Assembly: GCA_016584495.1 (NCBI GenBank)
Contig: WAID01000003.1
Location: 6,528,501-6,592,500 of the forward strand
DNA length: 64,000 bases
Direction: 5' to 3'
DNA from: Celoporthe dispersa
Lineage: Eukaryota > Ascomycota > Sordariomycetes > Diaporthales > Cryphonectriaceae
Below the pieces are notes generated by a model. It was not told the origin of the DNA. It saw nothing but the letters and a program-made list of their open reading frames with translations, and searched no databases. Each line of letters begins with the position of its first letter. The stretch's first letter is position 1. Below, in pieces: positions 1 through 12,353 of this stretch. The position numbers were made by a program, and so were the translations under genes.

Positions 1-1275
1 GGCGTTCGAGTTTCAGCCCGACGACGCGACGCCTACAACCCCCAAGGCCATGTTCACCCCGAAGGAGCCCGAGTACATCCACATCCCATGGGACCACAAC
101 TCCGACATTGGCACAGACCTAATGCACCTGTGCGAAGCGATCGAGAGAAAGACACTGGCAGGCAAGAAGGTTCTGGTCCACTGCCAACAAGGCGCCAGCC
201 GCTCAGCCAGCTCTGATCATCGCCTACGGCCTGTACCAGAACCCCGAGATGAGCGTGAACGACGCATACTACGCGGCGCAGGCGAAGAGCAAGTGGATCA
301 GCCCCAACATGCGGTTGATGTACTGCCTGCAGGACTTCCAGAAGGAGGTTGCGAAGAGGAAGCTGGCGCCCAACTCCGCGTACAAGCCGAGAAGTGGCCG
401 GAGCCCATCTAAGCACCGGATGACACTCTCGGTCGACGCCATCGAGGTGCCCAAAGAACCACGAACAGCGCCCCTGCCTGATGAGGACGGGGTGATGAGG
501 TCTAAGAGCCCCGAGCAGTCGCCGCTGCGCGCGGGGAAACTCGTCGCCGGATCAGCTTTCCATCTCCCCGGGCCCTTCTTCTGCCCCGTCTGCCTTCTCA
601 TGGACACAGACGGAGGATGCGTCTGATCCGGGCCGGTTCGGCCGGTTCAACCATGCATCAATCTTCACGACCCCCTCACCAGTCGCGGAGAGCCCTGAAT
701 ACGGGTTTCCAAAGTCGCTGTACCCATTCCCGAAGCCTCCACCGTCACCCGGCTTTGCGCCGTCCCTGTCGGCCGCTTTCCCCAAGCCCCCGCCGTCACC
801 AGGTTTTGCGCCCTCGGATCCATTTGCTAAGCCCCCGCCATCCCCCGGGTTCGGTGCGCACCGGTTCGGCGGCCAGGGGACCTTTGGGTTCACCCCACTG
901 CATTTCGGGTCTCTGTCTAGACGGGAAGGCGATGATGCGCCTGCTCCTAAACAACAACAGGTCCAGGCCGTCAGCACCAAGCCTGACGCTACCCCCCTGT
1001 TGTCACCCCGGGCCGAAACGATGACGAACAATCCGATTCACACCTCGTTTGCCGAGTTTACGGGAATGCGCTTCGTCGAGGTTCCTCCGACTCCCAGTGA
1101 CCAGTTCTTGCCCTCGCAGCAGGCACCAGCACAAGACCTCTTCTCTCCGCGGAAGTCAGAGTTTCCAAGAGACACATTCAGCTCCTTTGGGAGGCCCAGA
1201 CAGGTCAGCGACCCCCGGAGCCCACCTACCAAGGGTGAGGCACCCATCGTCAGGTCGATCGATGAGATGCTCTAG
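1..1275 (+). CDS. Dual-specificity (MAPK) protein phosphatase, 3' part, two frame breaks
   Basis: This is the C-terminal part of a Msg5/Pmp1-type dual-specificity phosphatase, a family that dephosphorylates Thr and Tyr in MAP-kinase activation loops. The N-terminus lies before the window and the frame enters at base 2. The signature HCQQGASRSAS is present, with the catalytic Cys codon near 182. It is followed by LIIAYGLYQNPEMSVNDAYY and a helix ending LMYCLQDFQKEV. A long Ser/Pro-rich tail holds three copies of a PKPPPSPGF unit (about 730-855) and ends SIDEML at 1275. The protein is spread over three frames. One extra base near 212 separates SRSAS from LIIAYG, and another near 531-540 (context GCGGGGAAAC) separates LRAGK from the Ser-rich tail. 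Removing one base at each gives a continuous family-like protein. The phosphatase call is firm; the exact orthologue is inferred. Confidence 0.85.
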
Positions 1276-2374
1276 TCCTCACACAGCCGATCCTGCATAT
1301 TACCTATTCTGTCTTGCACCCGACACAGCCGACAAAGCGGACAGGCTTATAATCACATGGTTGCATAGCATCAGCTGGCGTTTTGGCTCGGATCGAATTC
1401 ATGATCTAGAGAGCGCCCCAACACACAAAAAAAAACCTTTTCTCTTTTGGTCTTTTACTTTGTTCACAACTGGTTTCTTTTTTTTTTTCTCCCTCAACTC
1501 ATTCGCATTTATCACACGATCGCTTCGTGGCCCGCTCAGGGTCTCAAATATTTTCTAAATGGAATGTATAATCGGGGAGAGGAGGGGTGTTCACCTCTTA
1601 CTACTGGGTGCATGGGTCGGATCACCATTTGGGAACAAACTTGGGATAGCCACGGGCTATACCATGCCACAGCCTCGTTTAAAGGCGTTTTCTTTTTTCT
1701 TTTCCTTTTTTCTTTTTGTCTCTTTGTCTTTCCTTGTCGCAGGAAGTGGCGTATTACGGGACGAAAAGCTCATATTTTCTCTGGCTTTGGAGGGGCTCAT
1801 TTGTCATTGCAGGTTTGGATTCCCAGAACCAGCGAACGTGGAAGGAAGAGATCGCGAGGCCACGGCCCCGGTCACGACGTCGAAGGACAGAGGAGAGAAT
1901 GAGACTCTGGATATGAATGCACATGAGGGGGGAGAGAGGGAGAGCCAGAGCAGGAAATACCACTAAGGGTTGAGCGTGAGCTGTGTGGCGGCATATGAGA
2001 GAGAGAGAGAGGTGGGTGGTATGGCGGAGAGGACATGTAAAGCTATGGCTCGCAGGAAATAAAATATCATCAGATCATGAACAACCTAATGAGACCTTGT
2101 GTGCCTGCTCCTCCTGACTCTGACGTGCAGCCCATCCAGTTCTAGTCGTAACAGAAGAGCTCCTGAGCGCGAGAGACTGACCGACTACCTCGGTCTGGCC
2201 CCAGAGGTAAGCCTCCCCAGGAGAGTACTGCCCTCGCGACACTGTGCTTGCTTTGATAACCATTCTCTAAGCACAAAAAGGCTGAGTGAGGATTTAGCAG
2301 CCCAGTCATTGTAAAACGGCACCTTTAAGCTTCCTACGGCCACCTACTACAGAGGGTGAACAATACCGAAAGGA

Positions 2375-2409
<35 letters not shown>

Positions 2410-2752
2410 TACCTCTCTCTCTCTCTCTCTCTCTCACTTGATCCACAGTCCCTTCCGTGTTGGTACATGGCGTCCTGGTTCCGGAAGACTAGGTACAGGC
2501 TTCCTTGTCGAAAGTATAGAGTCTATTGAGTTCTGCCTCGACGAGGCCATCTATGTTTAAGAACGACCTCGCGAAGTCCCTTTTTTTCTTCTTCCCCTTC
2601 TCTTTCTCCCAAGGGCACAGACAATGTAGCTGTGGAATATATATATATATGCCCGGCAAAACAATAAAAAATCATAGAAGCCAGCCTCCCTACCTAACGC
2701 CAGCACCGACTCCTCCCACCCAACCCAAAACAAACATATACATATACAAACA
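1276..2752. other. Convergent intergenic region, no gene seen
   Basis: This is the 3' flank of the phosphatase and of the convergent transporter gene. It holds T-rich and GA-rich tracts, an AATAAA-like stretch near 2058 that could serve in 3' end formation, and the TA/CT microsatellite at 2376-2435. Open frames here are short and low in complexity. Confidence 0.6.
2376..2435. repeat. (TA)n followed by (CT)n compound microsatellite
   Basis: An uninterrupted TA run covers about 2376-2406. After a short spacer a CT run covers about 2413-2435. Confidence 0.95.
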
Positions 2753-4180
2753 TCACTGCGCCTTGTCCGTCTTGTCGTTCTTGTGCTCCGCCTTCTGCAT
2801 CTCAGACTGGTGCTTGATCCTGGCCTCGACGCCGATGCCGCCAAACACCATGGAGACGCCCAGCCACTGCATGTGCGTGAGGCTGTGGCCGTACCAGATG
2901 ACGGAGAGCATCATGGTCAGCATCTTGCGGGTGACGGTGACGGTGACGAGGATGACGGAGCCGAAATTGGCTATCGTGTAGACTGCCGGGGGTGGGAGGT
3001 GGTTAGCACTTGACTGGCCCCAGGGCCTCTCGTCTCGTCACACACACACCGGGGGGGGGAGAGGGGGGGGGAAGGAGACGCACAGATGAAAACCTGACCC
3101 ACGGCACCACAGGCCGCAAAGCCGAGCACGTCCCGCCACACACCCGGGTGCCGCGCCATGAAGCCCAGCGCGGCGTGCAGCTCGCCGGCCCCATCACCAC
3201 CGACCGCCTCGGCCATGCCGAACCACGCGCCCACCGGGGTGCTCACCAGCCAGGGGCCGAGGACGAGGTAGAGGCCGCTCAGGGCCGAGCTCATCATGTT
3301 GTTGGCGCACATCATCTGCGGGCCGCGGTAGGGGCGGAACTCGGAGACGATCCAGTCCTGGGTGCTGTTGGTCAGCCCGTCGAAGAGCAGGTTGATGCCG
3401 AGCAGGAACATGCCCCAGGCCGTCTGCCCGCTCTCCGACGACGACGACGACGAGGCGTGCGAGCTGCTCTTCTTCTTGCCCGAGTGCAGCGTGAAGACCG
3501 CCACGCCGATCGTCACGGCCGCCACGACGAGGTACTTGTACAGCGGGTACCTCCTCCGGAACAGCGTGATGTGCAGGAACATGACCGGCAGGAGCTTGCA
3601 GCTCTTGGCGAGGGTGTACGTGATGTAGTTGACGTGCGCGAGCGCCGCGTAGCCGATGGGCGCCGCGAGGGCCTGGCACACTGCGACGAGCAGGAGCGGC
3701 AGGATGATGCGCTGGTTCGGGATGATGGGCGGCACGGCCTGGCCCTTGGGCGTGGAGGTGTAGAGGTACAGGGAGCCCGTGATGGAGGAGAAGAGGGACT
3801 GTATGACCTGGAGGAAGACGGGAAACCTCCACTTCTCGGTGAGGCCGGTCGAGAGGTTCGTGTACGGCGTCGTGAGGACTTTTTCCTGGAGGACGCCCCA
3901 GGTCAGGCTGTCACGCGCAGTAGACGTCAGCCGGGGTGCCTTGACCACAGAGGGTCATGATAAGTAGACTCACAAAGACCCGTAGATCCCCAGGACACAG
4001 ACCAGCAGCTGGATCACGCCCGCGCCCGAGTCCTGGGTCGAGCTCCCCCCGGGCGGCCTGGACAGCGCCGTTCGCGCCCTTGGAGGTCAGGTCCCTTCCA
4101 TTGGCTGTTCGGTCGTGTTTCCCGGTGTACTCGGAAGACAGCTCTCTCCGTATAGGCGCTGCGGCCTTCGTCCTTGCCAT
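2753..4180 (-). CDS. HUT1: UDP-galactose transporter homolog 1 (UAA/SLC35B family)
   Basis: This is a multi-pass nucleotide-sugar transporter-like membrane protein of the ER; HUT1 relatives are SLC35B1-type. Exons on the minus strand are 4180-3974, 3907-3084 and 2982-2753. The introns of 66 and 101 bp have GT-AG ends (donors GTGAGT and GTGCGT). The joined product is about 419 aa. Family-typical stretches include GIYGSFLTWGVLQEKVLTTPY across intron 1, ALAHVNYITYTLAKSCKLLPV, GLTNSTQDW, and FIFYTIANFGSV across intron 2. A Ser-rich hydrophilic loop (SSSHASSSSSSES) follows GKKK. The N-terminal exon needs one G removed from a G6 run (plus-strand C6 near 4045-4050) to read SSTQDSGAGVIQLLVCV. The start is the first ATG of that exon, reading MARTKAAA. 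Family assignment is strong; substrate is inferred only from the family. Confidence 0.9.
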
Positions 4181-5809
4181 GATAGGGCGTTCGTCGGGTG
4201 GGAGGGGCTCTTGTGTTGTCCTGGTGAGGAGAGGGGCGGGTTGAGGACCTCCGGGATCACTCAGCAGTAATAGTAGGTAGGCAGTAGCAGGTGGGACTGG
4301 CCACGTCGAGACTACTCAGGGGCTTCTGCCAAACGAGTGGGAGCACAGTGGCCAGAATCGGCTGGCTGTGAGGTGAAGGAGATACACCAAGGTCGTCCTG
4401 GGCGGAAAGGACAGGATGCAGCTTTTATAGAGCCTGCCAGAGAAGGTCAGGAGAGAGGGCCGTCCCCGAAGCTGACAAGGTGGCTTCAACTGGAATTCAT
4501 TTGGGGGGGAAAGGAAATAATGCGACAAAGTGACGATCCCCCCCGGCCGTATGCTTATCGATAACCTAGCGTCATGTCAGGCAGAGCCGGGGTGGAGTGA
4601 CTCCAGCAAGCTCCACACCAAACCCCTGGTGTGCCGGGCCTGCTCACGTCGTCCCCTGCTTCTGGCACGTGGCGATCGTCAGTGTCAAGATCAGGTTCCT
4701 CGCAGCAGTGACATGGCAATTCAGGAACAGCATGTCAGCGCGCAGATGGGGCCCCAATGTCACTGCTGCGAAGGGGGTACATCACAGCTTTGCATGTCAC
4801 TTGCACGAGAGGACCAAGAGGTGGCCACGTAGAGAGAGAGTCTTGCGAGTGCCTTGTCATTATGGTCTGTCATCTGCACCAGATCTTCCCATCCACCCCT
4901 CCGCCCTGCGAGCCATCTCCGGAAACGAGGTGATGGCCTGGGTTGGGATTGTCGTGAAAAAAGGAGGCGAGAACCTTGGGCAAGCAGTGAAAAATGAGGT
5001 AAAAGAGGAGTGTCTTCGTCGTTATTTTTGTCGTGTTGGGGATAGTGATTGAGTCGAATCCGGACCAGGGCAGCAGATGGCCCAGGTCCATGGAGGCGTA
5101 GGCGGCAGTGGGTGATGTGTTGATGCGAATAAGAACATTGGAAACCCGAACTAATCTCGAGCCTCTTCGATAAATAGGGTATCTGATATGTTTCGATGAC
5201 CGAAGCTGCATTCTCACGTCGACGAAAGCTGCATCCTAGGAGCCTTTCCGCCTGCCGTGTCATGTCGTCGTCGTAACGAGATTAGGACGATTCTCGTTGG
5301 TCCGCACTGATCGTCGGGTTTCAAGTGATGCATTTGGGGCGAGGACGTTCTCCATGCGGTTCAGCCGCCCGAGAAACGGAGCCCAAGACGTGTGAAGACT
5401 CCTCCTCATCAGTCTTCCGCATCCGCCACAAAACCAGTCCCGTCCGCTTCCTTCCACAACTGCCCACCAGGTCGATCCGCAAAGAGTGGAACTGGTCCCG
5501 TGGAAATACAATGCCATCGGAACACTTTTTCGGAGAAAAGAGAACAGTCGCACTGTCGTTTTGTCATCGTTCTCCTCACCCGCCAAAAAAAAAAAAAAAA
5601 GGAGACGAGAATCAGGAAAGGGGAAGGAAAAAGGGAAAAAAAAAAACAAGGGGGGGGAAAGAAATCAGCCTTGCGGCAAGTCAGATCTGGGGGTTTCCCA
5701 ACCGTCAAGGGTGACCAAATCCGACCATAAGTATGAGAGCCTTTGGAGTTAAGTATACAACACAAGCCTCCAAGAAGAGCCATCCGAAACGCCTGTCAAC
5801 AACACACCC
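4181..5809. other. Intergenic region between HUT1-like and KH genes
   Basis: This is the promoter side of the transporter gene (to the left) and the 3' flank of the KH gene (to the right). It has A-rich homopolymers at about 5585-5600 and 5637-5646. No open frame resembles a protein. Nothing else is recognised. Confidence 0.55.
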
Positions 5810-7070
5810 CTACTCTACCTGGGGTGCCTGGCTGCGTCGGACCTTCTCGGCCTCAAGGTTCTCGTAGAGGAGGAACAGAGCGGCCTCGTTGGCCTTGGCA
5901 GTGCCCATGATGGTGAACATGCGCTCCCCGGTATCGTCATGAGGGGCCTGGACCCCATGTTAGCCAATGCACACGACAATTCCTTGCGCGCGACAGGATC
6001 GTGCACCGTGCTCACCTTGGCGATCGAGATGCGCGCTCCCGAGGTCTTGCGGATCTCGCTGATCTTGCTGCCGGCCCGCCCGATGATGCAGCCCACCATG
6101 TCTGCCGGGATGCTGATGTTCTGGGTCTGGATCTCTTCGCCGTTCTCATCGTGAGTGGGGGGCCCCGACCTGCCATGTCGGAGTCAGACCGGCGATTGAA
6201 AGACCGAGGTGTAGCGCCATTGCTGAAATCAGCGCCGTTCCCAGTGCGCATAACACGGGACGGTGGACCGTAGTCGCTTCTTCCAGTCGAGTAGCTGCTG
6301 CCGCCAACACTGCCGCCGATACCGCCAGGTGCAGTCCGGACGGCGGGGTTGTACAGGACGGTGCCGGTACCGCGCTGCCAGTCGTCTATCAGACACTTGC
6401 AGATTTCCCAGACGGCTCTCTGGATGCCCTCGGGTGTTCCTTGTACTTCCACGATCCTCTCGGTGGACTGAGGCAGCATATCCTTCTGTGCGACCATACG
6501 CACCCCGGACACGTCCTGGATGTGCTTGATTTTAAGGCCCTGCCGGCCGATGATGGTTCCCATCTGGTTGTGGGAGATGAGGAGCTTGATGGCTGCATTA
6601 CACACAAGTCAGCGAGAATCAGCTCGTTCGGCACAGGATGAGGATATAAACAGAGGAAACGTACGGTGCGTGCCGTTGTTCTGGACGACGCCACCCATGC
6701 CCATGGCCGGGGCGCCTTCAAGCAGGGCACGGGCGACAACCATGTACGCCTTGGAGATGGCGTCGCATCCTCCGGTGATGGTCAGAACACGGTCGTGAAC
6801 GCCCTGTACGACCTTGGAGACGCCAGCCTTGACTCCAGTCTCGTCGCGCAGCTCGGCGACGTTCTTGCCGCCCTTGCCGATGATGACGCCTGCCTCCTTG
6901 GAAGACACGATCGCGCGCAAGGTCAGCTGAGCCACAGCGTACTCCTCGTCGGTGCGAGGCGCTGGCTCTCCATCGGGGCCGAGGCGCTCGCCGTCGTCGA
7001 TCTTGACGCGATCCATGCCAGAAGGCAGATCGTCGCCGATGGGGGACATTTGATCCTGAGGAGCAGACAT
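5810..7070 (-). CDS. Triple KH-domain RNA-binding protein (Rnc1/PBP2-like)
   Basis: This poly(C)-binding-type protein has three KH domains, each with a GxxG RNA-contact loop: GKGG at about residues 65-68, GRQG at 151-154 and GRAG at 307-310. Related fungal proteins (S. pombe Rnc1, yeast Hek2/Pbp2) bind mRNAs and control their stability or location. Exons are 7070-6665, 6592-6016 and 5947-5810. Intron 2 has a GCTAACA branch site. The product is about 373 aa and ends SQAPQVE. Between KH2 and KH3 lies a Gly/Ser-rich linker. In that linker, near 6157-6166 (plus strand GGGGGGCCCC), the frame slips. One missing base (or two extra) restores THDENGEEIQTQNISIPADM leading into KH3. The start MSAPQDQM is the first ATG in frame. 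Domain calls are firm; orthology is inferred. Confidence 0.9.
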
Positions 7071-8907
7071 GATGTCGGATGTAAGGGGTCGCGCGGAGGG
7101 GTGGGATGTAGGGAGAAAGTGCGCGCAGATGAAGTGGCTGCGGTCGGGAGGGTTAAATAAAGGTTGCGCGAGGGAGGGGGAGGGGTTTGAAGTCGCCTCA
7201 AAACTGGTGACGCATTTGTTAGCTTCGTTGTGGACGCCACGCGGGTGAGGACCGTGGTTGCGCAGAGATGATGCGACACGGGGGTACTGGAGAAAAAGAG
7301 ATGGCGCGAGAGGAACAAGAGCGGCGAGGAGGGAGAGGGGGAGCGAGAAAGGTGAACGGATGGTCAGGGCGTCCCAGAGTCAATTGTGCGCATGGAGGAC
7401 CAGAATCAGAGAGGGTGCGCGGTGCATGGCAAAGAAAGCTCTGAAGGCTGGGGGCCGCGATGTTGATTGGGTGGGGCGGGCGGGCAGGTGCACTGGCGCG
7501 CACCTTCACAGGTGCAGGGGAAGGGTTTGCGGCGGGGCAGAGGCTGTTTTGGTGGGTGAGGTTCGCGTGGGGACAGGCCAAGGTCCCTTGCTTGGGGCGG
7601 GGAAGATAGGCTCTGATAAGATGCGTGCTGCGTCGTACCTTTGCTAGACCAGAGAGTTTTTAACGTTCTGTTGCGAACCCTGAACGCTGAGCAGCCAGGG
7701 CCGAGGTGGACGAGAGGTGGGAGGTTTTGTGGGCGACCCGATCAGTCAAAGAATGGCTGCCGGACGGCGGTGCAAGGCCGAGTTCAGGGCAGAGTCCAAG
7801 GTGAACGCGAAGGGGGGTGGGCCTCGTCTGGTGGGTGCGCGACAAATGGCGTGTGTAGAGGGTGGGATGGTCTGAAGGTGGGCGGAGAAAAGAAGAGGCG
7901 GAGGGTTGAGCTGAGAGGGAGGATGGAGAAGGTTGAGAGAGCTGAGGGGTGGCGAGGGGGTTTTGTGATGGGAGACGAGACGGGAGAGTTGGCTGAGAGG
8001 AGGAGGGAGAAGAAGAAGAGGAAGAAGGAAAGAAAAAAAAAAGAAAGAAAAGAGGGCGGAGGGAAATGGCGGGATGGATGGGGATGTTTTCGACGCGACC
8101 AGAGGGACAGACAGGACGGCAGGAAGCACCACACGCATCCCATCCTGCTTGCCCGTACCGCGTATGGGCAGTGGGCAGGTGGGCATTCATGGGAATGGCA
8201 GTTGCCCTCCCCCCTAGTGCCATAGTCCTGCTAGGGAGAGGGTGCCAGTGGGAAGGGGGGGGGCATCTGGAACGTCCACCAAAGTACCTGGTACTTCTAA
8301 TGTCTGCTGGTCATGCCGCATTATCTCGGTACTGTCTACTCTACTTGAAGATTGTGCTCGAGACTAGGCCGGCTGCTTGTCCCGGATGACCTTGTCCTTG
8401 CCCTTGCCTACAGCAGTATTTACTGTAGAGTTACTCGTGACGGCAGCTTGACACAGCAGCCTGGGTAGCTCTTCACACATCCGGGCCTCCTCAGCCCAGG
8501 AGAGGATGCTGCATTCCACATGTAGAAGTGGAAGCCACCGACCAGGTGCTTACCTGCAGGAATATACCGTGAACTGCTGAAGGTCAGCGCACTTGCGCAC
8601 TCACTCTCCGCCTGTTCTAGATTCTGGTCCCTGAGGCTTTCTGTGATACCCACCGTCTGCCTGCGCTGAACGACTTCTCCCTCCACACAAGATAGATATG
8701 ATGGAACAGAACCCGCTCTGCTGACGTCTGGGGAATACCGCTGGGCTCCAAAGCTGTCCCACCCCTCCCCCGTACGACGCCGCAGGCCCGTCTGGCCAGT
8801 AGCCCAGCCCGTCACAGCCTCCCTCGTGTTGCAAGACCTCGATTTCTCAGGTCTAGACTCTCTGCACAGGCACCAGGGACTCCTTCCACGGCCAATCGTC
8901 TCCGTCG

Positions 8908-8928
8908 ATATATATATATATATATATA
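8908..8928. repeat. (AT)n microsatellite
   Basis: About ten uninterrupted AT units are read directly. Confidence 0.9.
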
Positions 8929-9913
8929 CCACATACTCCCTACAGATCTGAGGATCAGAGAAGTGGCAAACGGGTCTGCGCTGAATTTTGTCCTGCATTC
9001 CTCTGATAGACTGTCCTTTTTTTTTCTTCCTTTCTCTTTCTTTTCCTCCTTCTATCTAGGGATTCGTAGGTAGTGCTCTCCCTGTCTCTCTCTCTCTTTC
9101 TCTCTGCCTGCGATGAATTTTTTCAGCATACTACGTAGTACGGCACTGAGTATCAGGTGCTAGGGGACCCCGGCCTTTAGCAGGGTCTTTGCCAACCTCG
9201 CCCAATCATCTTACACAGCTTTCTCACCAAGCGGGAGGTCCAACAGCCCAGGCGACGACCTCTGGGGCAGAGGTGTGTGTCCTCTGTGCTGTGGTGGTTG
9301 CCACATGGTGTGTTCCCTGAGAGAGACACAGACCAGACCTGTGATGGTTTTTGTATAGAGAGAGACATACACACGGGCGTCTGAAATCCCTGGCGGAACG
9401 GTCGATCATTTGATCATGCATTCTGAAAGGACTGGAACCCCCTAGGATCAGGCAGTTGGGCACATGCAGCGCTCATGCAGCGCTCATGCCCTCTCCATGC
9501 ACCGGATCACGACGCCCCACGAGCCGTAATTCGCCATGGGTACCACCCTGCTGCAGCTCGAGGCGCCCGGCACACCACACCAAGGGGCGGCTTGGGTGCA
9601 TCGTCTGGTCCCAGCACGTCAAAGCTGGACGAATAGGGGGTTCTGCGTGCCATGCAAGTGTGAGGTGTGAAATGTTGCTTCTGCTCCCAACAACAACTCG
9701 GATCCGACTCCGGCCCTCCAGCACGCCCAGGATATCGCAAGCGAATGCAACTCCTCGACGCTGGCAGCCGTCGCACCCAGTAGATTATATACGTAAGAAA
9801 TTAGAAGATTGACAGCCACAAGTCCCAGAACGCCCTGCTAGATGCCCTGTGGAAAGAGAGAGAGAGAGAGAGAAAAAATGATGTATAGCCCTGTTGATAG
9901 ATCATCAGGCACC

Positions 9914-9937
9914 AAAAAAAAAAAAAAAAAAAAAAAA
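9914..9937. repeat. 24-base A homopolymer
   Basis: An uninterrupted run of 24 A lies 24 bases before the 3' end of the minus-strand gene at 9961. Its true length is uncertain because homopolymers in this contig appear unreliable. Confidence 0.9.
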
Positions 9938-9960
9938 GTGACCGCCGGCATGATGCGGTC

Positions 9961-11764
9961 TTACCGCGATCTTAGCCTCTCTTCGTTCCCCAGCCAGAAG
10001 TTCCGACAGGCCCTGTGGCCCCAGTGCTCGACCCACCACTCGCCAAAGCTATCCTCGACGTCAAAGTCCACCCCCTTGACCCTCTCATCTCGCTTCAGGC
10101 CGCATACGCAACATGCTTTTGGGGCCGTGGGCACCACCTTGGCCGTGGTGACGGCCATGTGGTCGTTGATCTCGGGCACCTTGAGCGGCTCCATCTTGAC
10201 CACCTGCTTCTGGATGCCGATGTTGGCGGCCGCCACCGCGCTCTTCAGCTTGCCGACGTGGTCGCGCCACACGCCGACGACGTCTGCGGCCTCGCGGTCC
10301 TCGCGGGCCGCCTGGGTCTTGTCGATCCCGGCCAGCTTCATGCCACCCTTGGACCCGGCGGCAGAGATGGACATGCCCTGCGAGAGGAACTTGTCGCGGT
10401 GCCAGCGGTGCTTCCGGCCGGCAAGGACCCGCGCCGCGACGGTGGACAGGACGAGGTAGCCCCTTAGATAGTCGAGCGTGGCCGGGTCAGCGTACACGCG
10501 CGACTTCACGGCAGGTGTCTGGTTGGCTGTCGGCTTGTACAGCCTTACGTCGGCCGCCTCGAGGAGTTCGGGGAAGACCGAGAGCAGGATAGACGGGGGC
10601 GGGACATTGGTGGGTGGGGGTCCGATGGCTTCTTCGTGCGCAGAGGCCTTGCGCCAGCTGCTGGTCCTGGACGTGCGTCGTGGCGGTGCAGGCTGCGGCG
10701 TGTCAACCGCATCCCAGTCCCAGGTTGACGAGACTGCTGAGGGGTCTGCTGGTGTGGTAGTCGAGGCGTCAGGCGGGAAGTCGGCGAATGCGTCCCAATC
10801 GTCCTTGTCTGTCGGAGACTGCGCTCCGGGCCACGCGGTGACAGGGGTGGGCGACTTCTCTCTGTCGTCATCCTTGAGATCGGCGGGGAAGGACCCAGAG
10901 ATTGGTGTTGTCACGGCCAGCCCGGGGAAAGGGTTTCTGTCTGAGAATGATGGCGACTTTGGAGCCTGAGGGTAGAGGGGCTGGGGTTCAGGGATGGGGT
11001 GTTCAGGCTCAGCGAGGACTGTAGCGGTGTTGGAGGTTGTTTCCGCGTCTGCGAGGCCATAGACGTTGTAGTACTAGAGAGGCTGGACAGCGACGGCAGA
11101 GGGCTTGGTGCGCCGAAGTCGATGGAGAGCAGATCTGCCAGTGCTGGCTGTACCGGGGCAGCTACCTGCACGGGCGCGGTTTTCGTGTCTACAGTCTCAA
11201 AGTCGCCAAAGTCGTCCTCGTCTTCGTCCTCTGGTGGTGGCACCCCGCCGAAATCGTCGGCGTCGAAGAGGACATCCGCGTTGGTGGTGGGCTTGGGTTT
11301 CGGTACCGAGATCTTGGGGGTTGGCTGGGCGGGTCTGGGCAGCTGAGGGGACGCGATGGATTCTAGAGGTGTTGTAGGTGATCTTGCCGTCTTCGTCGTC
11401 GCCGCTGCCGTCGTCTTCTCCCACGATGGTTTGCCCTGCCATGGCTCCGGCGCTTTTCCACCAGCCAGTCCCACCAGGTTATTTGACATCAGATCCATCG
11501 TGTCTGCCCGAAGTACACGGTTGCGCACGGGAGGCGCCGGGGCGGCTTTTGGCTGTACTGTCGGGCTCGCCAGGCTGCTGCCGAGTGCTGACGGCGGAGG
11601 CTTTGTCGATGTTGTGGATGGAGCTTCCATGAAATCCCCCCAACCAAACTCGTCATCATCGTCTCCTCCTCCTCCTCCTCCCAACTGCTGGACTGGCTGT
11701 TGCGCTACAGCCGGACTCGTCTGGACGGTTCCCAGATTTCCCCAGCCATTGCTTCTGTCTTGTA

Positions 11765-11799
<35 letters not shown>

Positions 11800-12008
11800 G
11801 GTTGTGGTTGTATTGACGGCCACGGCCGCGTCGGAGTGTGAAAGGCGAGTGGGGATGCGGTCTGGCCGGACGGGCTGAAGAGGAAAGCAAAAGGATCATT
11901 CGTCGTGTTCGTTGACGGTTTCGGCTGCGACTGCGACTGGGCGGCGTGGTTGGGCCGGGGACTATTCGAGTTGAGCCCGGCGAACTCAGCAAAGAGGTCG
12001 GCCGACAT
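9961..12008 (-). CDS. Laa2/Ppk6-like fungal conserved protein
   Basis: This is a largely disordered protein of about 682 aa with a conserved C-terminus. It starts MSADLFAEFAGLNS and contains a polyQ tract (CTG repeat, plus strand 11767-11799). It also has acidic FG/DF-containing patches such as DDEFGWGDF and EDDFGDFE. The C-terminal block has CCVCGLKRDER and EDSFGEWWVEHWGHRACRNF. Annotated fungal relatives are often named serine/threonine kinase Ppk6, but no kinase motif is visible. Yeast Laa2, linked to AP-1/clathrin trafficking, is the other relative I recall. The acidic Phe patches resemble adaptor-binding motifs. The frame breaks near 10982-10988: one missing C in AACCCCAGCCCC restores SLNPQPLYPQAPKSP and NPFPGLAVTTP. 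No intron is needed. The gene is firm; the function is tentative. Confidence 0.75.
11767..11799. repeat. CTG trinucleotide repeat encoding polyQ (minus strand)
   Basis: About eleven CTG units are read in the minus-strand gene as a glutamine run in its N-terminal half. Confidence 0.9.
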
Positions 12009-12322
12009 GCTTGTGGATGGGGTGTCCGTCCAGGGGGAGGCCAGATGCTTGGCCGCAGAGTAACGCAGGCAGGTAGAAAGAAGAGGGCCGAGAAGAAGAA
12101 GAAGATGATGATGATGAGCTGGCTTCAGAGGTTGACCCTACAGTCAAGGGAGTAATAGCACCTGGAGTTGGGATGGGACGAGGGGTGTTGGTGTTGGTGT
12201 TGGCGGAAATTTAAGGCAGGGAAACATGTTTGGCTCGGAAATATCGTCTCAAAGCATGCATGCAGCCCTGGGGCGTATGCATATGAAATAGTAGACGCGT
12301 AAGTCCGTTAGTCTCTCTCTCT

Positions 12323-12353
<31 letters not shown>

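Larger units (their letters stand above)
7071..9960. other. Intergenic region upstream of the KH gene
   Basis: This 2.9 kb stretch is rich in purine runs on the plus strand (about 7880-8065), so it is pyrimidine-rich on the strand of the KH gene. That is common upstream of fungal transcription starts. It also holds an AT microsatellite at 8908-8928 and an imperfect tandem CATGCAGCGCT at 9464-9488. No credible gene is seen. Confidence 0.55.

Noticed and set aside
3010..3960. 316-codon open frame on the plus strand
   Set aside because: It is antisense to HUT1 exon 2, Arg/Glu/Gly-rich, and explained by GC-rich third positions of the real gene.
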